Assembly: GCF_016820535.1 (NCBI RefSeq)
Contig: NZ_JADHDY010000013.1
Location: 1-64,000 of the forward strand
Reading direction: 5' to 3'
Source: Sporosarcina beigongshangi
Lineage (GTDB): Bacteria > Actinomycetota > Actinomycetes > Actinomycetales > Micrococcaceae
DNA: 64,000 bases
The position numbers were made by a program, and so were the translations under genes. Below, piece after piece: positions 45,157-55,837 of the stretch; position 1 is the stretch's first letter, and each line of letters starts with the position of its first letter. The notes beneath the pieces are model-generated. The model did not search any database. It was not told the origin of the DNA and saw nothing but the letters and a program-made list of their open reading frames with translations.

Positions 45157-46794
45157 ATGACATCACTGGCATTTGCGGCCACGGGTGCCGCACAGGAAGC
45201 CGGCGCCAAACACCTGTTGACGCTTGTCGCCGACCAGGTTGCCTCCCGGATCTTCGCCAAGGACGCCACATTGTGGGGCCCCGACGCCGAAGCCGAATCG
45301 GCCATCCGCCTCGGCTGGGTTGAGGCGGCTGAAGTTTCAGCAGCCCTCCTGGACGACATCTCGGCGCTGCGCGACGAGCTTCGCGGCGAAGGCGTCAACC
45401 ACATCGTGCTTTGCGGCATGGGCGGCTCGTCGCTGGCTCCCGAGGTCATCACGGCCACGGCCGGAGTGGAGCTGACCGTTTTGGACAGCACCGATCCGGA
45501 CCAGGTCCGCGCGGCTGTCTCTGACCGCCTGGACACCACGGCCATCGTGGTTTCCTCAAAGTCCGGCTCCACCCTGGAAACGGACTCCCAGCGCCGCATC
45601 TTCGAGCAGGAATTCAACGCTGCCGGCATCGACGCCAAGTCCCGCATCATTATCGTGACGGACCCGGGCTCACCCCTGGACAAGTCCGCCCGCGAGGCCG
45701 GCTACCGCAAGGTCTTCAACGCCGACCCCAACGTGGGCGGGCGCTACTCCGGCCTGACCGCGTTTGGCCTGGTGCCCTCCGGACTGGCCGGCGTCGACCT
45801 CGCAGCATTGCTGGATTCCGCCGAGGAAGCCGCGGAAATGCTGCGCGATGACGACGTCGACAACGTTGGCCTGCGCCTCGGCGCAGCCCTGGGTGGCACA
45901 ACTCCCCTGCGCAACAAAATCGTGATTGTCGATGAGGGTTCGGGCATTGTCGGTTTCGCCGACTGGGCCGAGCAGCTCATTGCCGAGTCCACGGGCAAGC
46001 TCGGCACCGGCGTGCTGCCGGTCGTGGCGGGCCCCAACTCCCCCGAGGTCACCTCCGGTGCCGCCGATGTCCTGGTGGTGCGGCTGGTGGCCGGGGACTC
46101 CGACGTCGAACTTCGCGACAACGAAGTCAGCATCGCAGGGGACCTCGGCGCACAGATGATGGTATGGGAATTCGCCACGGCCGTCGCCGGCCGCCTGCTG
46201 GGCATCAACCCGTTTGACCAGCCCGACGTCGAGGCCGCCAAGGAGGCCGCCCGCGGCCTTCTGGACGCCACACCGGCGCCCACCCCGGCATTGTTTGTTG
46301 ACGGCGCCATTGAGGTGCGGACGGCAAATTCCGACGCCGGATGGCTGGCAGGCGCGGCGACCGTCACCGATGCGCTGGCGGCACTTGCCGGCACGCTCGG
46401 CGCGGACGGGTACCTCAGCGTTCAGGTCTACCTTGACCGCCTGGACAACGCACCCCTGGAAGGGATCCGGGACGAGCTGGCACAGGCCACCTCACGTCCG
46501 GTCACCTTCGGCTGGGGACCGCGCTTCCTGCACTCCACCGGGCAGTTCCACAAGGGCGGCCCCGCCGTCGGCGTGTTCCTGCAGGTGACCGGGACCGCAA
46601 CCGCGGACCTGGCCATTCCGGAGCGGCCGTTCAGCTTTGGCGAGCTTATTGCCGCCCAGGCTGCAGGCGACGCCGCGGTACTGGCGGCCCATGGCCGCCC
46701 CGTGCTGCGACTGCACCTGAACAACACCGCAGCCGGCGTGGCACAACTCCAGACTGCGGTGTCCGCTCTTGCGGGCCGCACCGAGACCGCATAA
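45157..46794 (+). CDS. pgi: Glucose-6-phosphate isomerase
   Basis: 545 residues. Interconverts glucose-6-phosphate and fructose-6-phosphate. SIS-domain features are LCGMGGSSLAPEVI near residues 85-98 and SSKSGSTLETDSQR near 130-143. It is of the type found beside tal in high-GC actinobacteria, resembling the Pgi half of Tal-Pgi fusions rather than the classic E. coli form. Its start is 6 bases after the tal stop codon. It links glycolysis to the zwf gene just downstream. Confidence 0.9.
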   Translation: MTSLAFAATGAAQEAGAKHLLTLVADQVASRIFAKDATLWGPDAEAESAIRLGWVEAAEVSAALLDDISALRDELRGEGVNHIVLCGMGGSSLAPEVITATAGVELTVLDSTDPDQVRAAVSDRLDTTAIVVSSKSGSTLETDSQRRIFEQEFNAAGIDAKSRIIIVTDPGSPLDKSAREAGYRKVFNADPNVGGRYSGLTAFGLVPSGLAGVDLAALLDSAEEAAEMLRDDDVDNVGLRLGAALGGTTPLRNKIVIVDEGSGIVGFADWAEQLIAESTGKLGTGVLPVVAGPNSPEVTSGAADVLVVRLVAGDSDVELRDNEVSIAGDLGAQMMVWEFATAVAGRLLGINPFDQPDVEAAKEAARGLLDATPAPTPALFVDGAIEVRTANSDAGWLAGAATVTDALAALAGTLGADGYLSVQVYLDRLDNAPLEGIRDELAQATSRPVTFGWGPRFLHSTGQFHKGGPAVGVFLQVTGTATADLAIPERPFSFGELIAAQAAGDAAVLAAHGRPVLRLHLNNTAAGVAQLQTAVSALAGRTETA

Positions 46795-46809
46795 GGCGCT
46801 GCCCAACAG

Positions 46810-48354
46810 ATGTCCACTTCTGCTACACGACACAATGAAAACCCGCTCCGGGACGGCCGCGACCGCCGGCTGTCCCGGGTGGCGGGCCCGTCGTCCCTGG
46901 TGCTCTTTGGAGTGACCGGGGACTTGGCGCGCAAGAAGCTCATGCCCGCCGTTTACGACCTCGCCAACCGCGGACTGCTCCCGCCCAGCTTTGCCCTCGT
47001 GGGCTTTGCCCGCCGCCAGTGGAGCGATGAACAGTTCGCCAAGGAAGTGCGCGCTTCCGTGGAGGCGTATTGCCGCACCCCCTTTGACGAGGCCGTCTGG
47101 AACCAGCTGCGCGAAGGCATTCGTTTCGTTGAGGGTGAATTCGACGATGGCGACGCGTTTGAACGGCTGAAGTCCACGTTGTCGGGGCTGGACGCCAGCC
47201 GCGGCACACGCGGGAACCACGCCTTCTACCTGTCCATCCCGCCCAAGGCCTTTGAGCAGGTCTGCCGCCAGCTGTCCGAGCACGGCCTGGCGCAGACGGC
47301 CGATGAGAGCTGGCGCCGGGTGGTCATCGAGAAGCCCTTCGGCCACAACCTGGAATCGGCCCGCGCCCTGAACAATATTGTCGAGTCGGTGTTCCCGGCC
47401 GACGCCGTGTTCCGGATCGACCATTACCTGGGCAAGGAGACGGTCCAGAACATCCTGGCCCTGCGCTTTGCCAACCAGTTCTTCGAGCCGCTGTGGAACG
47501 CGAACTATGTTGACCATGTCCAGATCACCATGGCGGAGGACATCGGCACCGGCGGCCGTGCCGGCTACTACGACGGCGTGGGCGCAGCCCGCGACGTCAT
47601 CCAGAACCACCTGCTGCAGCTGCTGGCGCTGACGGCCATGGAGGAGCCCATCTCCTTCAACGCCGAGCACCTGCGTGCTGAAAAGGAAAAGGTGCTGGCC
47701 GCCGTCAAGCTGCCGGAAGACCTCTCCACCCACTCGGCGCGCGGGCAGTTTGCCGGCGGCTGGCAGGGCGGGGAACAAGTGCTGGGCTACCTGGAGGAAG
47801 AGGGTATTCCCGCCGATTCCACCACGGAAACCTACGCCGCCCTCCGCCTTGACATCAACACCCGCCGCTGGGCAGGCGTGCCGTTCTACCTGCGGGCAGG
47901 CAAGCGCCTGGGGCGCCGCGTGACGGAGATCGCCGTGGTGTTCAAGCGGGCACCAAACCTGCTCTTCACGGACCACCAGGACGACGACTTCGGCCAGAAC
48001 GCCGTCGTCATCCGCGTCCAGCCGGACGAGGGCGTCACCATCCGGTTCGGCTCCAAGGTCCCTGGCACGCAGATGGAAGTCCGCGACGTCACCATGGACT
48101 TCGGCTACGGCCATGCCTTTACCGAGTCGAGCCCGGAGGCCTACGAACGGCTCATTCTGGACGTGCTGCTGGGCGAGCCGCCGCTGTTCCCGCGTCATGA
48201 AGAAGTCGAGCTGTCCTGGAAGATCCTTGACCCGTTCGAGGAATTCTGGGCTGCCGAGGGCGTCCAGCCTGAAAGTTACGAGCCCGGCAGCTGGGGCCCC
48301 GCCTCAGCCGACGAACTGTTGACCCGAGACGGAAGGATGTGGCGGCGTCCATGA
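46810..48354 (+). CDS. zwf: Glucose-6-phosphate dehydrogenase
   Basis: 514 residues. Oxidises glucose-6-phosphate to 6-phosphogluconolactone with NADP+, the entry to the oxidative pentose phosphate pathway. The dinucleotide motif FGVTGDLARKKLMPAVYDL is near residue 37, and the substrate motif RIDHYLGKETVQN near 205. The C-terminus HEEVELSWKILDP fits. It overlaps opcA by four bases, and OpcA is the accessory protein that activates it in actinobacteria. Confidence 0.97.
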   Translation: MSTSATRHNENPLRDGRDRRLSRVAGPSSLVLFGVTGDLARKKLMPAVYDLANRGLLPPSFALVGFARRQWSDEQFAKEVRASVEAYCRTPFDEAVWNQLREGIRFVEGEFDDGDAFERLKSTLSGLDASRGTRGNHAFYLSIPPKAFEQVCRQLSEHGLAQTADESWRRVVIEKPFGHNLESARALNNIVESVFPADAVFRIDHYLGKETVQNILALRFANQFFEPLWNANYVDHVQITMAEDIGTGGRAGYYDGVGAARDVIQNHLLQLLALTAMEEPISFNAEHLRAEKEKVLAAVKLPEDLSTHSARGQFAGGWQGGEQVLGYLEEEGIPADSTTETYAALRLDINTRRWAGVPFYLRAGKRLGRRVTEIAVVFKRAPNLLFTDHQDDDFGQNAVVIRVQPDEGVTIRFGSKVPGTQMEVRDVTMDFGYGHAFTESSPEAYERLILDVLLGEPPLFPRHEEVELSWKILDPFEEFWAAEGVQPESYEPGSWGPASADELLTRDGRMWRRP

Positions 48355-49292
48355 TTGTCGACCTGCCCAACACAACCACCTCCAAGATCACCAAGGAGAT
48401 CGTCAAGCTGCGCGAACAGGGCGGCGTTGTCGCCCTGGGCCGCGTCCTGACACTGGTGGTCATCACCCGCGACGGGCTGGAGGAAGAAGCCATTGCGGCG
48501 GCCAACCTGGCCAGCCGCGAACACCCCTGCCGCATCATCGTCCTCGCCACCGGCGAGGCCGGGGAGGAAACCCGCCTTGACGGGGAAATCCGCGTGGGCG
48601 GGGACGCCGGGGCGTCCGAGGTCATTGTGCTCCGCGGCCACGGCGAACTGGCGGTGGAGAACGAATCCATCGTCTCCGCGCTGCTGCTTCCCGATGCACC
48701 GATCGTGGCATGGTGGCCCAACGAGGCCCCGCAGGTTCCCAGCAAGTCGCCCGTGGGCCGCATAGCCCACCGACGGATCACCGACTCCGCCAACGCGGAC
48801 GATCCCCGCGACGCGCTCAAGCACATTGCCCTCACCTATGCGGCCGGGGACACCGACCTGGCCTGGACGCGGCTGACCAATTGGCGCATCCAGCTTGCCG
48901 CAGCCCTGGACCAGTACGACGGCGCGGACCCCATCACGGGTCTCCGGGTTGAGGGTGCCAGCGACTCCCCCAGCACCCTGCTGCTGGCCTCATGGCTGCA
49001 CCGGGCCCTGCAGGTCCCGATCACCGTGGTCGAAGATCCGCGCGGCACCGGCATCCGCCAGGTGGTCATCGAACGCTCCAAGGGAAACGTCGAACTCACC
49101 CGCCCCGGAAGCCTCGAGGCCGTGCTGACCCAGCCAGGCCAGCCACAACAACAAATTTCCCTGCCCCGACGTTCGCTTCAGGACTGTTTGGCGGAGGAAC
49201 TGCGCCGCCTGGACCCGGACGACGTGTTTGGCGAAGTTGTCACCGAAGGCTTGAATAGCCTCTTGGCAGAAGAAGAGGTTGCCCAGTCATGA
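48351..49292 (+). CDS. opcA: G6PDH assembly protein OpcA
   Basis: 313 residues. OpcA is needed for full glucose-6-phosphate dehydrogenase activity in actinobacteria and cyanobacteria. The protein starts MIVDLPNTTTSKITKE and includes RHGELAVENES-like and APIVAWWPNEAPQVPSK stretches that I recognise from the family. ATG at 48351 overlaps zwf as ATGA; GTG at 48339 is an alternative. Its end overlaps pgl as ATGA, so zwf-opcA-pgl is tightly coupled. Confidence 0.93.
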   Translation: MIVDLPNTTTSKITKEIVKLREQGGVVALGRVLTLVVITRDGLEEEAIAAANLASREHPCRIIVLATGEAGEETRLDGEIRVGGDAGASEVIVLRGHGELAVENESIVSALLLPDAPIVAWWPNEAPQVPSKSPVGRIAHRRITDSANADDPRDALKHIALTYAAGDTDLAWTRLTNWRIQLAAALDQYDGADPITGLRVEGASDSPSTLLLASWLHRALQVPITVVEDPRGTGIRQVVIERSKGNVELTRPGSLEAVLTQPGQPQQQISLPRRSLQDCLAEELRRLDPDDVFGEVVTEGLNSLLAEEEVAQS

Positions 49293-50092
49293 GTACCAAC
49301 ACCCGCGTCACCCCGCATCCATCCTTTGATGTCCTGGCGGCAACCACCGCTGCCCGGCTCATCACCCGGCTGCTGGATGTCCAGAGCGAACGTGGCGAGG
49401 CAACCGTGGTACTGACCGGCGGCAGCGTCGGCATTGCCACGCTCGCCGCAGTTGCTGCGTCCCCCGCCCGCCTCGCGGTCGACTGGGGCAAGGTCAACGT
49501 CTGGTTTGGCGACGACCGTTTTGTGGAGACCGGCTCGGCGGACCGCAACGCCCGCCAGGCATCCGAAGCACTGCTGGACCACGTACCCGTGGACCCGGCT
49601 CGCGTGCATGTCATGGCAGCCAGCGACACCGCCGCCGACGTGGACGAAGCCGCTGCACAATATGTGGCGGAGCTCGCCGCCGCCGCCGCTGCGGAGTGGG
49701 AGAACGACGATGCGTCCCCCACACAGGCTCCCGCCGTCCCCCGCTTCGACGTGCTGCTGCTGGGCCTGGGCCCGGACGCGCACATCGCCTCGCTGTTTCC
49801 CGAAATGGCGGGAATCCGCACCAAGGGCACGCCCGCCGTTGGCGTACGCAACTCCCCCAAGCCGCCGCCGGAGCGCGTGTCCCTGACCCTGGAGGCCATC
49901 AACTCCGCCCAGGAGATCTGGATCGTGGCAGCCGGTGCGGACAAGGCAGCCGCCGTTGGCCTGGGCCTGGCCGGCGCCAGTGAGGTGCAGGTTCCCGCGT
50001 CGGGCGCCCGCGGCATCAGCAAGACGCTGTGGCTGCTCGACGAAGCGGCCGCGGCCAAGGTGCCGGCAGCCCTCATGCGCCGCGAACCCTAA
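49289..50092 (+). CDS. pgl: 6-phosphogluconolactonase
   Basis: 267 residues. Hydrolyses 6-phosphogluconolactone, the second step of the oxidative pentose phosphate pathway. It has VLTGGSVGIATL, the WFGDDRFVETGSADRNARQA stretch with conserved Asp/Arg, and LLLGLGPDAHIASLFP. It is last in the operon and is followed by an inverted repeat and a terminator. Confidence 0.94.
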   Translation: MSTNTRVTPHPSFDVLAATTAARLITRLLDVQSERGEATVVLTGGSVGIATLAAVAASPARLAVDWGKVNVWFGDDRFVETGSADRNARQASEALLDHVPVDPARVHVMAASDTAADVDEAAAQYVAELAAAAAAEWENDDASPTQAPAVPRFDVLLLGLGPDAHIASLFPEMAGIRTKGTPAVGVRNSPKPPPERVSLTLEAINSAQEIWIVAAGADKAAAVGLGLAGASEVQVPASGARGISKTLWLLDEAAAAKVPAALMRREP

Positions 50093-50106
50093 ACCTCACC
50101 CCCTCT

Positions 50107-50179
50107 CGACTATGACGCACTAGATGTACCGGAAAACGCTTGCCCTAGCGCATTTCCTGCAACAAGTGCGTCATAGTCG
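50107..50179. repeat. Large inverted repeat downstream of pgl
   Basis: Arms CGACTATGACGCACT (50107-50121) and AGTGCGTCATAGTCG (50165-50179) are perfect reverse complements of 15 bases, enclosing 43 bases that also pair partly (GGAAA/TTTCC). A GTTTTT run follows about 15 bases on. It may be a REP-like intergenic element, a weak terminator or both. Confidence 0.7.
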
Positions 50180-50216
50180 GAAGGGGCGGGGAGTTTTTCC
50201 ACACTGATTCGCATTA

Positions 50217-50255
50217 AAAAGATCCCCACCGGCATTATGCCGGTGGGGATCTTTT
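50217..50255. terminator. Strong bidirectional terminator between pgl and secG
   Basis: A perfect 19-bp inverted repeat (50217-50235 with 50237-50255), with A-runs before and TTTT after. It serves the pgl operon on the plus strand and secG on the minus strand. Confidence 0.92.
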
Positions 50256-50275
50256 GTGCTGCGGAGTATAGGTGG

Positions 50276-50530
50276 CTATCCGCCGATGTTGCCGTAGGAC
50301 ATGATCAGGCCGAGGCCGATGATGACTACGCCCCAGACGATGCCAAGGACCACAGTGAAGCGGTTCAGGTTGCGTTCGGCGACACCGGAGGAGCCAAGGT
50401 TGGAGCTCATGCCGCCACCAAACATGTCCGAGAGGCCGCCGCCGCGGCCCTTGTGCAGCAGGATCAACAGGGTCAGCAGCAGGCTGGTGACACCCAGAAG
50501 AATCTGCAGGGCGATTTGTAGAGCTTCCAC
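50276..50530 (-). CDS. secG: Preprotein translocase subunit SecG
   Basis: 84 residues, two helices, part of the SecYEG export channel. It reads MEALQIALQILLGVTS, then LLLTLLILLHKGRGGGLSDMFGG and the second helix. GTG at 50530 gives a normal-length SecG; the upstream ATG at 50548 would add six residues. It ends at the strong terminator and follows tpiA, as in many actinobacteria. Confidence 0.93.
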   Translation of the reverse strand: MEALQIALQILLGVTSLLLTLLILLHKGRGGGLSDMFGGGMSSNLGSSGVAERNLNRFTVVLGIVWGVVIIGLGLIMSYGNIGG

Positions 50531-50687
50531 GAAGGGGCCTTTCAGCATGGAGGTGGGTAAATCAAGACTGTGGTGGTTGCACCGCAGTCCAGTCTAGCGG
50601 TGTCGGCCAGCACATTGCGAATGAACACGGTTCATGACCGATGGTGGACCCAGACATCCCGAGAGTGCATGTGGGAGGGCATGGGGA

Positions 50688-51503
50688 CTACTTGGTGACG
50701 AGGTGGCTTTCGAAGCGGGCGATGTTGGCAAATTCGCCGGCATCGAGGCTTGCGCCACCCACCAGGACACCGTCTACGTCCCGCTCGGCCATGATCGCAG
50801 CAACGTTGTTGGCCTTCACGGAGCCGCCGTAGAGCAGGCGGGTCTTGGCAGCTGTTTCGGCGTCGAACAGTTCAACGAGTTCGGCACGGATGGCCGCGCA
50901 CATTTCCTGTGCGTCTTCCGGGCCGGCCACTTCGCCGGTGCCGATGGCCCAGACGGGTTCATAGGCGATGACGAGCTTGGCAGCTTCCTCGGCGGTCAGT
51001 CCGGCGACCCCGCCGCGGACCTGGGAGAGGGTGTGTTCAACGTGGGTGCCGGCCTTGCGGATCTCCAAGCCTTCACCGGCGCACAGCACGGGGGTCACTT
51101 CGTTGCGGAATGCGGCCTTCACCTTGGCGTTGAGCAGTTCGTCGCTTTCGCCGTGGATTTCGCGGCGTTCGCTGTGGCCCACGAGGACGTAGGTGCAGCC
51201 GAGCTTGTTCAGGAAGGCTCCGGAGATGTCACCGGTGTAGGCGCCGGAGTCCTTGTCGGACAGGTCCTGTCCGCCGTAGGCGAGCTTGAGCTTGTCGCCC
51301 TGGACCAGGGTCTGGACACCGCGCAGGTCGGTGAAGGGAGGGAAGACGGCAACTTCCACCCGGGCAAAATCGTGGCGGGCGTCGGACAGCGTCCATGCCA
51401 GCTTCTGCAGGAGGGTGATGCCCTGGACGTGGTCCATGTTCATCTTCCAGTTGCCTGCGATCAGCGGCGTACGGTCAAAATTGCCGTTCGTTGAAGTGGT
51501 CAT
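50688..51503 (-). CDS. tpiA: Triose-phosphate isomerase
   Basis: 271 residues. Interconverts dihydroxyacetone phosphate and glyceraldehyde-3-phosphate. The catalytic residues are in LIAGNWKMN (Asn, Lys), VGHSERR (His) and [11 protein letters not shown] (Glu). A family tail [14 protein letters not shown] closes the barrel. It is downstream of pgk and upstream of secG on the minus strand. The 15-bp terminator between pgk and tpiA suggests separate expression. Confidence 0.96.
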   Translation of the reverse strand: MTTSTNGNFDRTPLIAGNWKMNMDHVQGITLLQKLAWTLSDARHDFARVEVAVFPPFTDLRGVQTLVQGDKLKLAYGGQDLSDKDSGAYTGDISGAFLNKLGCTYVLVGHSERREIHGESDELLNAKVKAAFRNEVTPVLCAGEGLEIRKAGTHVEHTLSQVRGGVAGLTAEEAAKLVIAYEPVWAIGTGEVAGPEDAQEMCAAIRAELVELFDAETAAKTRLLYGGSVKANNVAAIMAERDVDGVLVGGASLDAGEFANIARFESHLVTK

Positions 51504-51574
51504 CGCTTCTCTCGTTTCATGCGTTGCTTAAAGTAAAACTGGTAGCCAAAAGTCAATGGGTGCGTGCGGCAAAA

Positions 51575-51606
51575 AGGTGGTGGCAGGGTGGACCCTGCCA
51601 CCACCT
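51575..51606 (-). terminator. Terminator of pgk
   Basis: A perfect 15-bp inverted repeat (51575-51589 with 51592-51606) is followed on the minus strand by a U5 tract. It begins 9 bases past the pgk stop codon. Confidence 0.93.
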
Positions 51607-51614
51607 AGGTGCGC

Positions 51615-52853
51615 TTAGCGTTCCAGTGCGGCCAGGCCGGGAAGTTCCTTGCCTTCAAGGAACTCGAGGCTGGCGCCGCCGCCGGTGGAGATGTGCCCGA
51701 AGGCGGCATCGTCAAAACCGAGCGAGCGGACTGCGGAGGCGGAGTCGCCGCCGCCGACGACGGTGAAGCCGCCGTTGCTGCTGTTTGCGGCCAGGGCTGC
51801 GGCCACGGCACGGGTGCCTTCGGCGAAGGCGGCAAACTCGAACACGCCCATGGGGCCGTTCCAGAAGACCGTCTTGGCCCCGGCGATGGCTGCGGCAAAG
51901 GCGGCACCGGTTTCGGGGCCGATATCCAGGCCGAGGCCGGTTGCTCCGAAGGAGCTGGATTCCATGTCCGTCGCGGCGACGACCTCATTGGCTGCGTCGG
52001 CGGAGAACGCCGCCGCAACCACGATGTCGGTGGGCAGCACGAACGTGGTGCCTGCCGCGGCTGCGCGGGCCAGGTAGTCCTGGACCACGGGAATCTGGTC
52101 GACCTCAAGCAGTGACGCGCCCACCTTGTAGCCCTGGGCTGCCAGGAAGGTGAACAGCATGCCGCCGCCCACCAGGATGGAATCTGCCTTGCCGATCAGG
52201 TTGTCAATGACGGCCAGCTTGTCGGAGACCTTGGAGCCGCCGAGCACCACCACGTAGGGGCGCTCCGACTCGGTGGTGAGCTTGCGCAGCACCTCGAGCT
52301 CGGTCTTGACCAGGTCGCCCTGGTAGGACGGCAGCGCCTTGGCGATGTCGAATACGCTGGCGTGCTTGCGGTGGACTGCACCGAAGGCGTCGTCAACGTA
52401 GGCGCCGTTGTCTCCTGTGAGGGCGGCGAGCTCGGCAGCGAAAGCCGCCCGTTCGCCGTCGACCTTGGAGGTCTCGCGGGCGTCAAAACGCACGTTTTCC
52501 AGCACCAGCACCGAACCGTCGGCCAGCGCGGCAGCAGCCGCCTGCGCGCCCGGGCCCGTGGTGTCGGGTGCAAGGGTTGCATTGAGTTCGGGTGCCAGCT
52601 CGGCCAGCCGTGCGACGGCGGGTGCCAGCGAGTACTTGGCCTCAGGCGCACCCTTGGGACGGCCCAGGTGGGCTGCCACGAGCACGCGGGCACCGGCAGC
52701 GGTCAGGGCCGTGATGACGGGCAGGGACGCCTTGATGCGTCCGTCGTCAGTGACGTTAGAGCCGTCGAGCGGCACGTTCAGGTCGCTTCTGACCAGAACG
52801 TACCGCCCGCGGACACCTTCATCGATGAGTTCGTTGAGGGTGTGAAGTGTCAT
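51615..52853 (-). CDS. pgk: Phosphoglycerate kinase
   Basis: 412 residues. Transfers phosphate between 1,3-bisphosphoglycerate and ADP. The N-terminal domain has [11 protein letters not shown] and AHLGRPKG; the hinge and C-terminal domain show [17 protein letters not shown] and the ATP-binding WNGPMGVFE, then [11 protein letters not shown]. It lies 9 bases after gap on the same strand, so the two are co-transcribed. Confidence 0.97.
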   Translation of the reverse strand: MTLHTLNELIDEGVRGRYVLVRSDLNVPLDGSNVTDDGRIKASLPVITALTAAGARVLVAAHLGRPKGAPEAKYSLAPAVARLAELAPELNATLAPDTTGPGAQAAAAALADGSVLVLENVRFDARETSKVDGERAAFAAELAALTGDNGAYVDDAFGAVHRKHASVFDIAKALPSYQGDLVKTELEVLRKLTTESERPYVVVLGGSKVSDKLAVIDNLIGKADSILVGGGMLFTFLAAQGYKVGASLLEVDQIPVVQDYLARAAAAGTTFVLPTDIVVAAAFSADAANEVVAATDMESSSFGATGLGLDIGPETGAAFAAAIAGAKTVFWNGPMGVFEFAAFAEGTRAVAAALAANSSNGGFTVVGGGDSASAVRSLGFDDAAFGHISTGGGASLEFLEGKELPGLAALER

Positions 52854-52862
52854 TCGTTCGCC

Positions 52863-54011
<1,149 letters not shown>

Positions 54012-54018
54012 CTATGGG

Positions 54019-54047
54019 GCCCGCCCCGTTAATCTAACGGAGCGGGC
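54019..54047. terminator. Hairpin between sodA and gap
   Basis: Arms 54019-54031 and 54035-54047 pair over 13 bases with one mismatch around AATC-type loop. It lies in the 231-base sodA/gap spacer. It could terminate sodA or contribute to the gap leader; no U-tract is present. Confidence 0.45.
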
Positions 54048-54101
54048 GTCCATATATTGGTCAAACTCGCGCCGGCTTTGTGGCCGCGCTGCTGGAGTGC
54101 C

Positions 54102-54725
54102 TTACGGCAGGATCAGCGAGGTGGCGTTCTTGCGGGCGGCCTCGAAGCGCTTGGACACGTCGGCCCAGTTCACGAGGTTCCAGAATGCCTTGACATAGTC
54201 GGCCTTGACGTTGACGTAGTCCAGGTAGAAGGCGTGCTCCCACATGTCCAGCATCAGCAGCGGGGTGGTGGCCACGGGGACGTTGCCCTGCTGGTCGAAC
54301 AGCTGCTCGATGACCATGTTGCCGCCGAGACCCTCATAGGACAGCAGCGCCCAGCCGGAACCCTGGATGCCCATGGCTGCGGCGGTGAAGTGGGCGCGGA
54401 AGGCGTCGAAGGAACCGAACGCATCGTCGATGGCGGCAGCCAGTTCGCCCTCGGGCTTGTCGCCGCCGTCCGGTGACATGTTGTTCCAGAAGATGGAGTG
54501 GTTGGTGTGGCCGCCGAGGTTGAAGGCCAGGTCCTTGGAGTACTTGGCAACGTTGGCGAAGTTGTTGCTTTCGCGCGCTTCTGCAAGCTGCTCCAGCGCC
54601 AGGTTGGCACCGGCGACATAGGCTGCGTGGTGCTTGCTGTGGTGCAATTCCATGATGCGGGCGGAAATATTGGGCTCCAGAGCAGCATAGTCATAGCTGA
54701 GTTCTGGAAGTGTGTACTTAGTCAC
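54102..54725 (-). CDS. sodA: Mn/Fe superoxide dismutase
   Basis: 207 residues. Converts superoxide to oxygen and hydrogen peroxide in the cytoplasm. The metal ligands are H28, H76 (GGHTNHS), D160 and H164 (DMWEHAFY). The Gly/Gln context MGIQGSGWA and GGHTNHSIFW is more like manganese forms, but metal use cannot be decided by eye. GGAGG precedes the ATG at 54725. It lies between whiA and gap. Confidence 0.95.
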   Translation of the reverse strand: MTKYTLPELSYDYAALEPNISARIMELHHSKHHAAYVAGANLALEQLAEARESNNFANVAKYSKDLAFNLGGHTNHSIFWNNMSPDGGDKPEGELAAAIDDAFGSFDAFRAHFTAAAMGIQGSGWALLSYEGLGGNMVIEQLFDQQGNVPVATTPLLMLDMWEHAFYLDYVNVKADYVKAFWNLVNWADVSKRFEAARKNATSLILP

Positions 54726-54760
54726 GGTTCCTCCATTGCGTTTCTTCTAGGGTTTGCCGG

Positions 54761-54781
54761 CCACCTGGGCCGAACAGGTGG
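54761..54781. terminator. Small hairpin between whiA and sodA
   Basis: CCACCTG (54761-54767) pairs with CAGGTGG (54775-54781). It lies after the whiA stop and may act as a weak terminator, but it is short. Confidence 0.3.
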
Positions 54782-54830
54782 ACAGCCGTTTCCGGCCGCC
54801 CCACTTCTCTACTCTTTCATACTAGGCGCG

Positions 54831-55811
54831 TTAGCCATCCAGCATGTCAAAAGTGACGTTGGACTCAGTGCCGGGGATGCCCAGGTCCTTGGCTTTTTTG
54901 TCCGCCATGGCCAGGAGGCGGCGGATGCGCCCCGCGATGGCGTCCTTGGTCAGCGGCGGGTCCGCCAGCCGTCCGAGCTCATCCAGGCTGGCCTGTTTGT
55001 GTGCCACACGCAGGGCACCGGCGTACTGCAGGTGGTCCGGGACGTCGTCGCCGAGGATCTCCAGGGCGCGCTCCACGCGGGCGCCTGCTGCCACGGCGGC
55101 CTGGGCCGAGCGGCGCAGGTTGGCGTCGTCAAAGTTGGCCAGGCGGTTGGCGGTGGCCCGGACTTCCTTGCGCATGCGCCGCTCCTCCCAGACGAGGAAG
55201 GTGTCGTGTGCGCCCATGCGGACCAGCAGTTCACCGATGGTGTCGCCGTCGCGGATCACCACCCGGTCCACGCCGCGGACGTCCCGTGCCTTGGCGGCAA
55301 TGTCCAGCCGGCGTGCGGCACCCACCAGGGCAAGCGCGGCTTCCGGCCCGGGGCAGGTGACCTCCAAGGCCGAGGAGCGGCCGGGTTCCGTCAGGGAGCC
55401 GTGCGCCAGGAAGGCGCCGCGCCAGACAGCCTCGGCATCCGCCGTCGAACCATTCACGACGGCGGACGGCAGCCCGCGCACGGGACGTCCCCTCCCGTCG
55501 AGCAGGCCGCTCTGGCGGGCCAGGGCCTCGCCGTCGCGGACTACGCGCACCACGTAGCGGCTGCCGCGGCGCAGCCCGCCGCCGGAAACGACGACGATCT
55601 CACTCTGGTGGCCGTACATTTCGGCAATGGCAAGGCGCAGGCGCCTGGCCGTGGCCGCCGTGTCCACCTCGGCCTCTATGACAATGCGCCCCGAGATGAT
55701 GTGCAACCCCCCGGCGAAACGCAGCAAGGCTGAAACTTCGGCCTTGCGCACCGAGGATTTCTTGATCTCCAGCCGGGAGAGTTCCTCTTTTACCGCCGCT
55801 GTCAGCGCCAT
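54831..55811 (-). CDS. whiA: Sporulation/cell-division regulator WhiA
   Basis: 326 residues. WhiA is a DNA-binding protein with a homing-endonuclease-like N-terminal fold (no endonuclease activity) and a C-terminal helix-turn-helix. In Streptomyces it activates sporulation genes; in other actinobacteria and Bacillus it affects cell division. The start [20 protein letters not shown] and the tail [23 protein letters not shown] are characteristic. It follows yvcK on the same strand with a 26-base gap, in the standard order rapZ-yvcK-whiA. Confidence 0.95.
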   Translation of the reverse strand: MALTAAVKEELSRLEIKKSSVRKAEVSALLRFAGGLHIISGRIVIEAEVDTAATARRLRLAIAEMYGHQSEIVVVSGGGLRRGSRYVVRVVRDGEALARQSGLLDGRGRPVRGLPSAVVNGSTADAEAVWRGAFLAHGSLTEPGRSSALEVTCPGPEAALALVGAARRLDIAAKARDVRGVDRVVIRDGDTIGELLVRMGAHDTFLVWEERRMRKEVRATANRLANFDDANLRRSAQAAVAAGARVERALEILGDDVPDHLQYAGALRVAHKQASLDELGRLADPPLTKDAIAGRIRRLLAMADKKAKDLGIPGTESNVTFDMLDG

Positions 55812-55837
55812 GGTTCAGCCTCCACTTTCACAAACAT

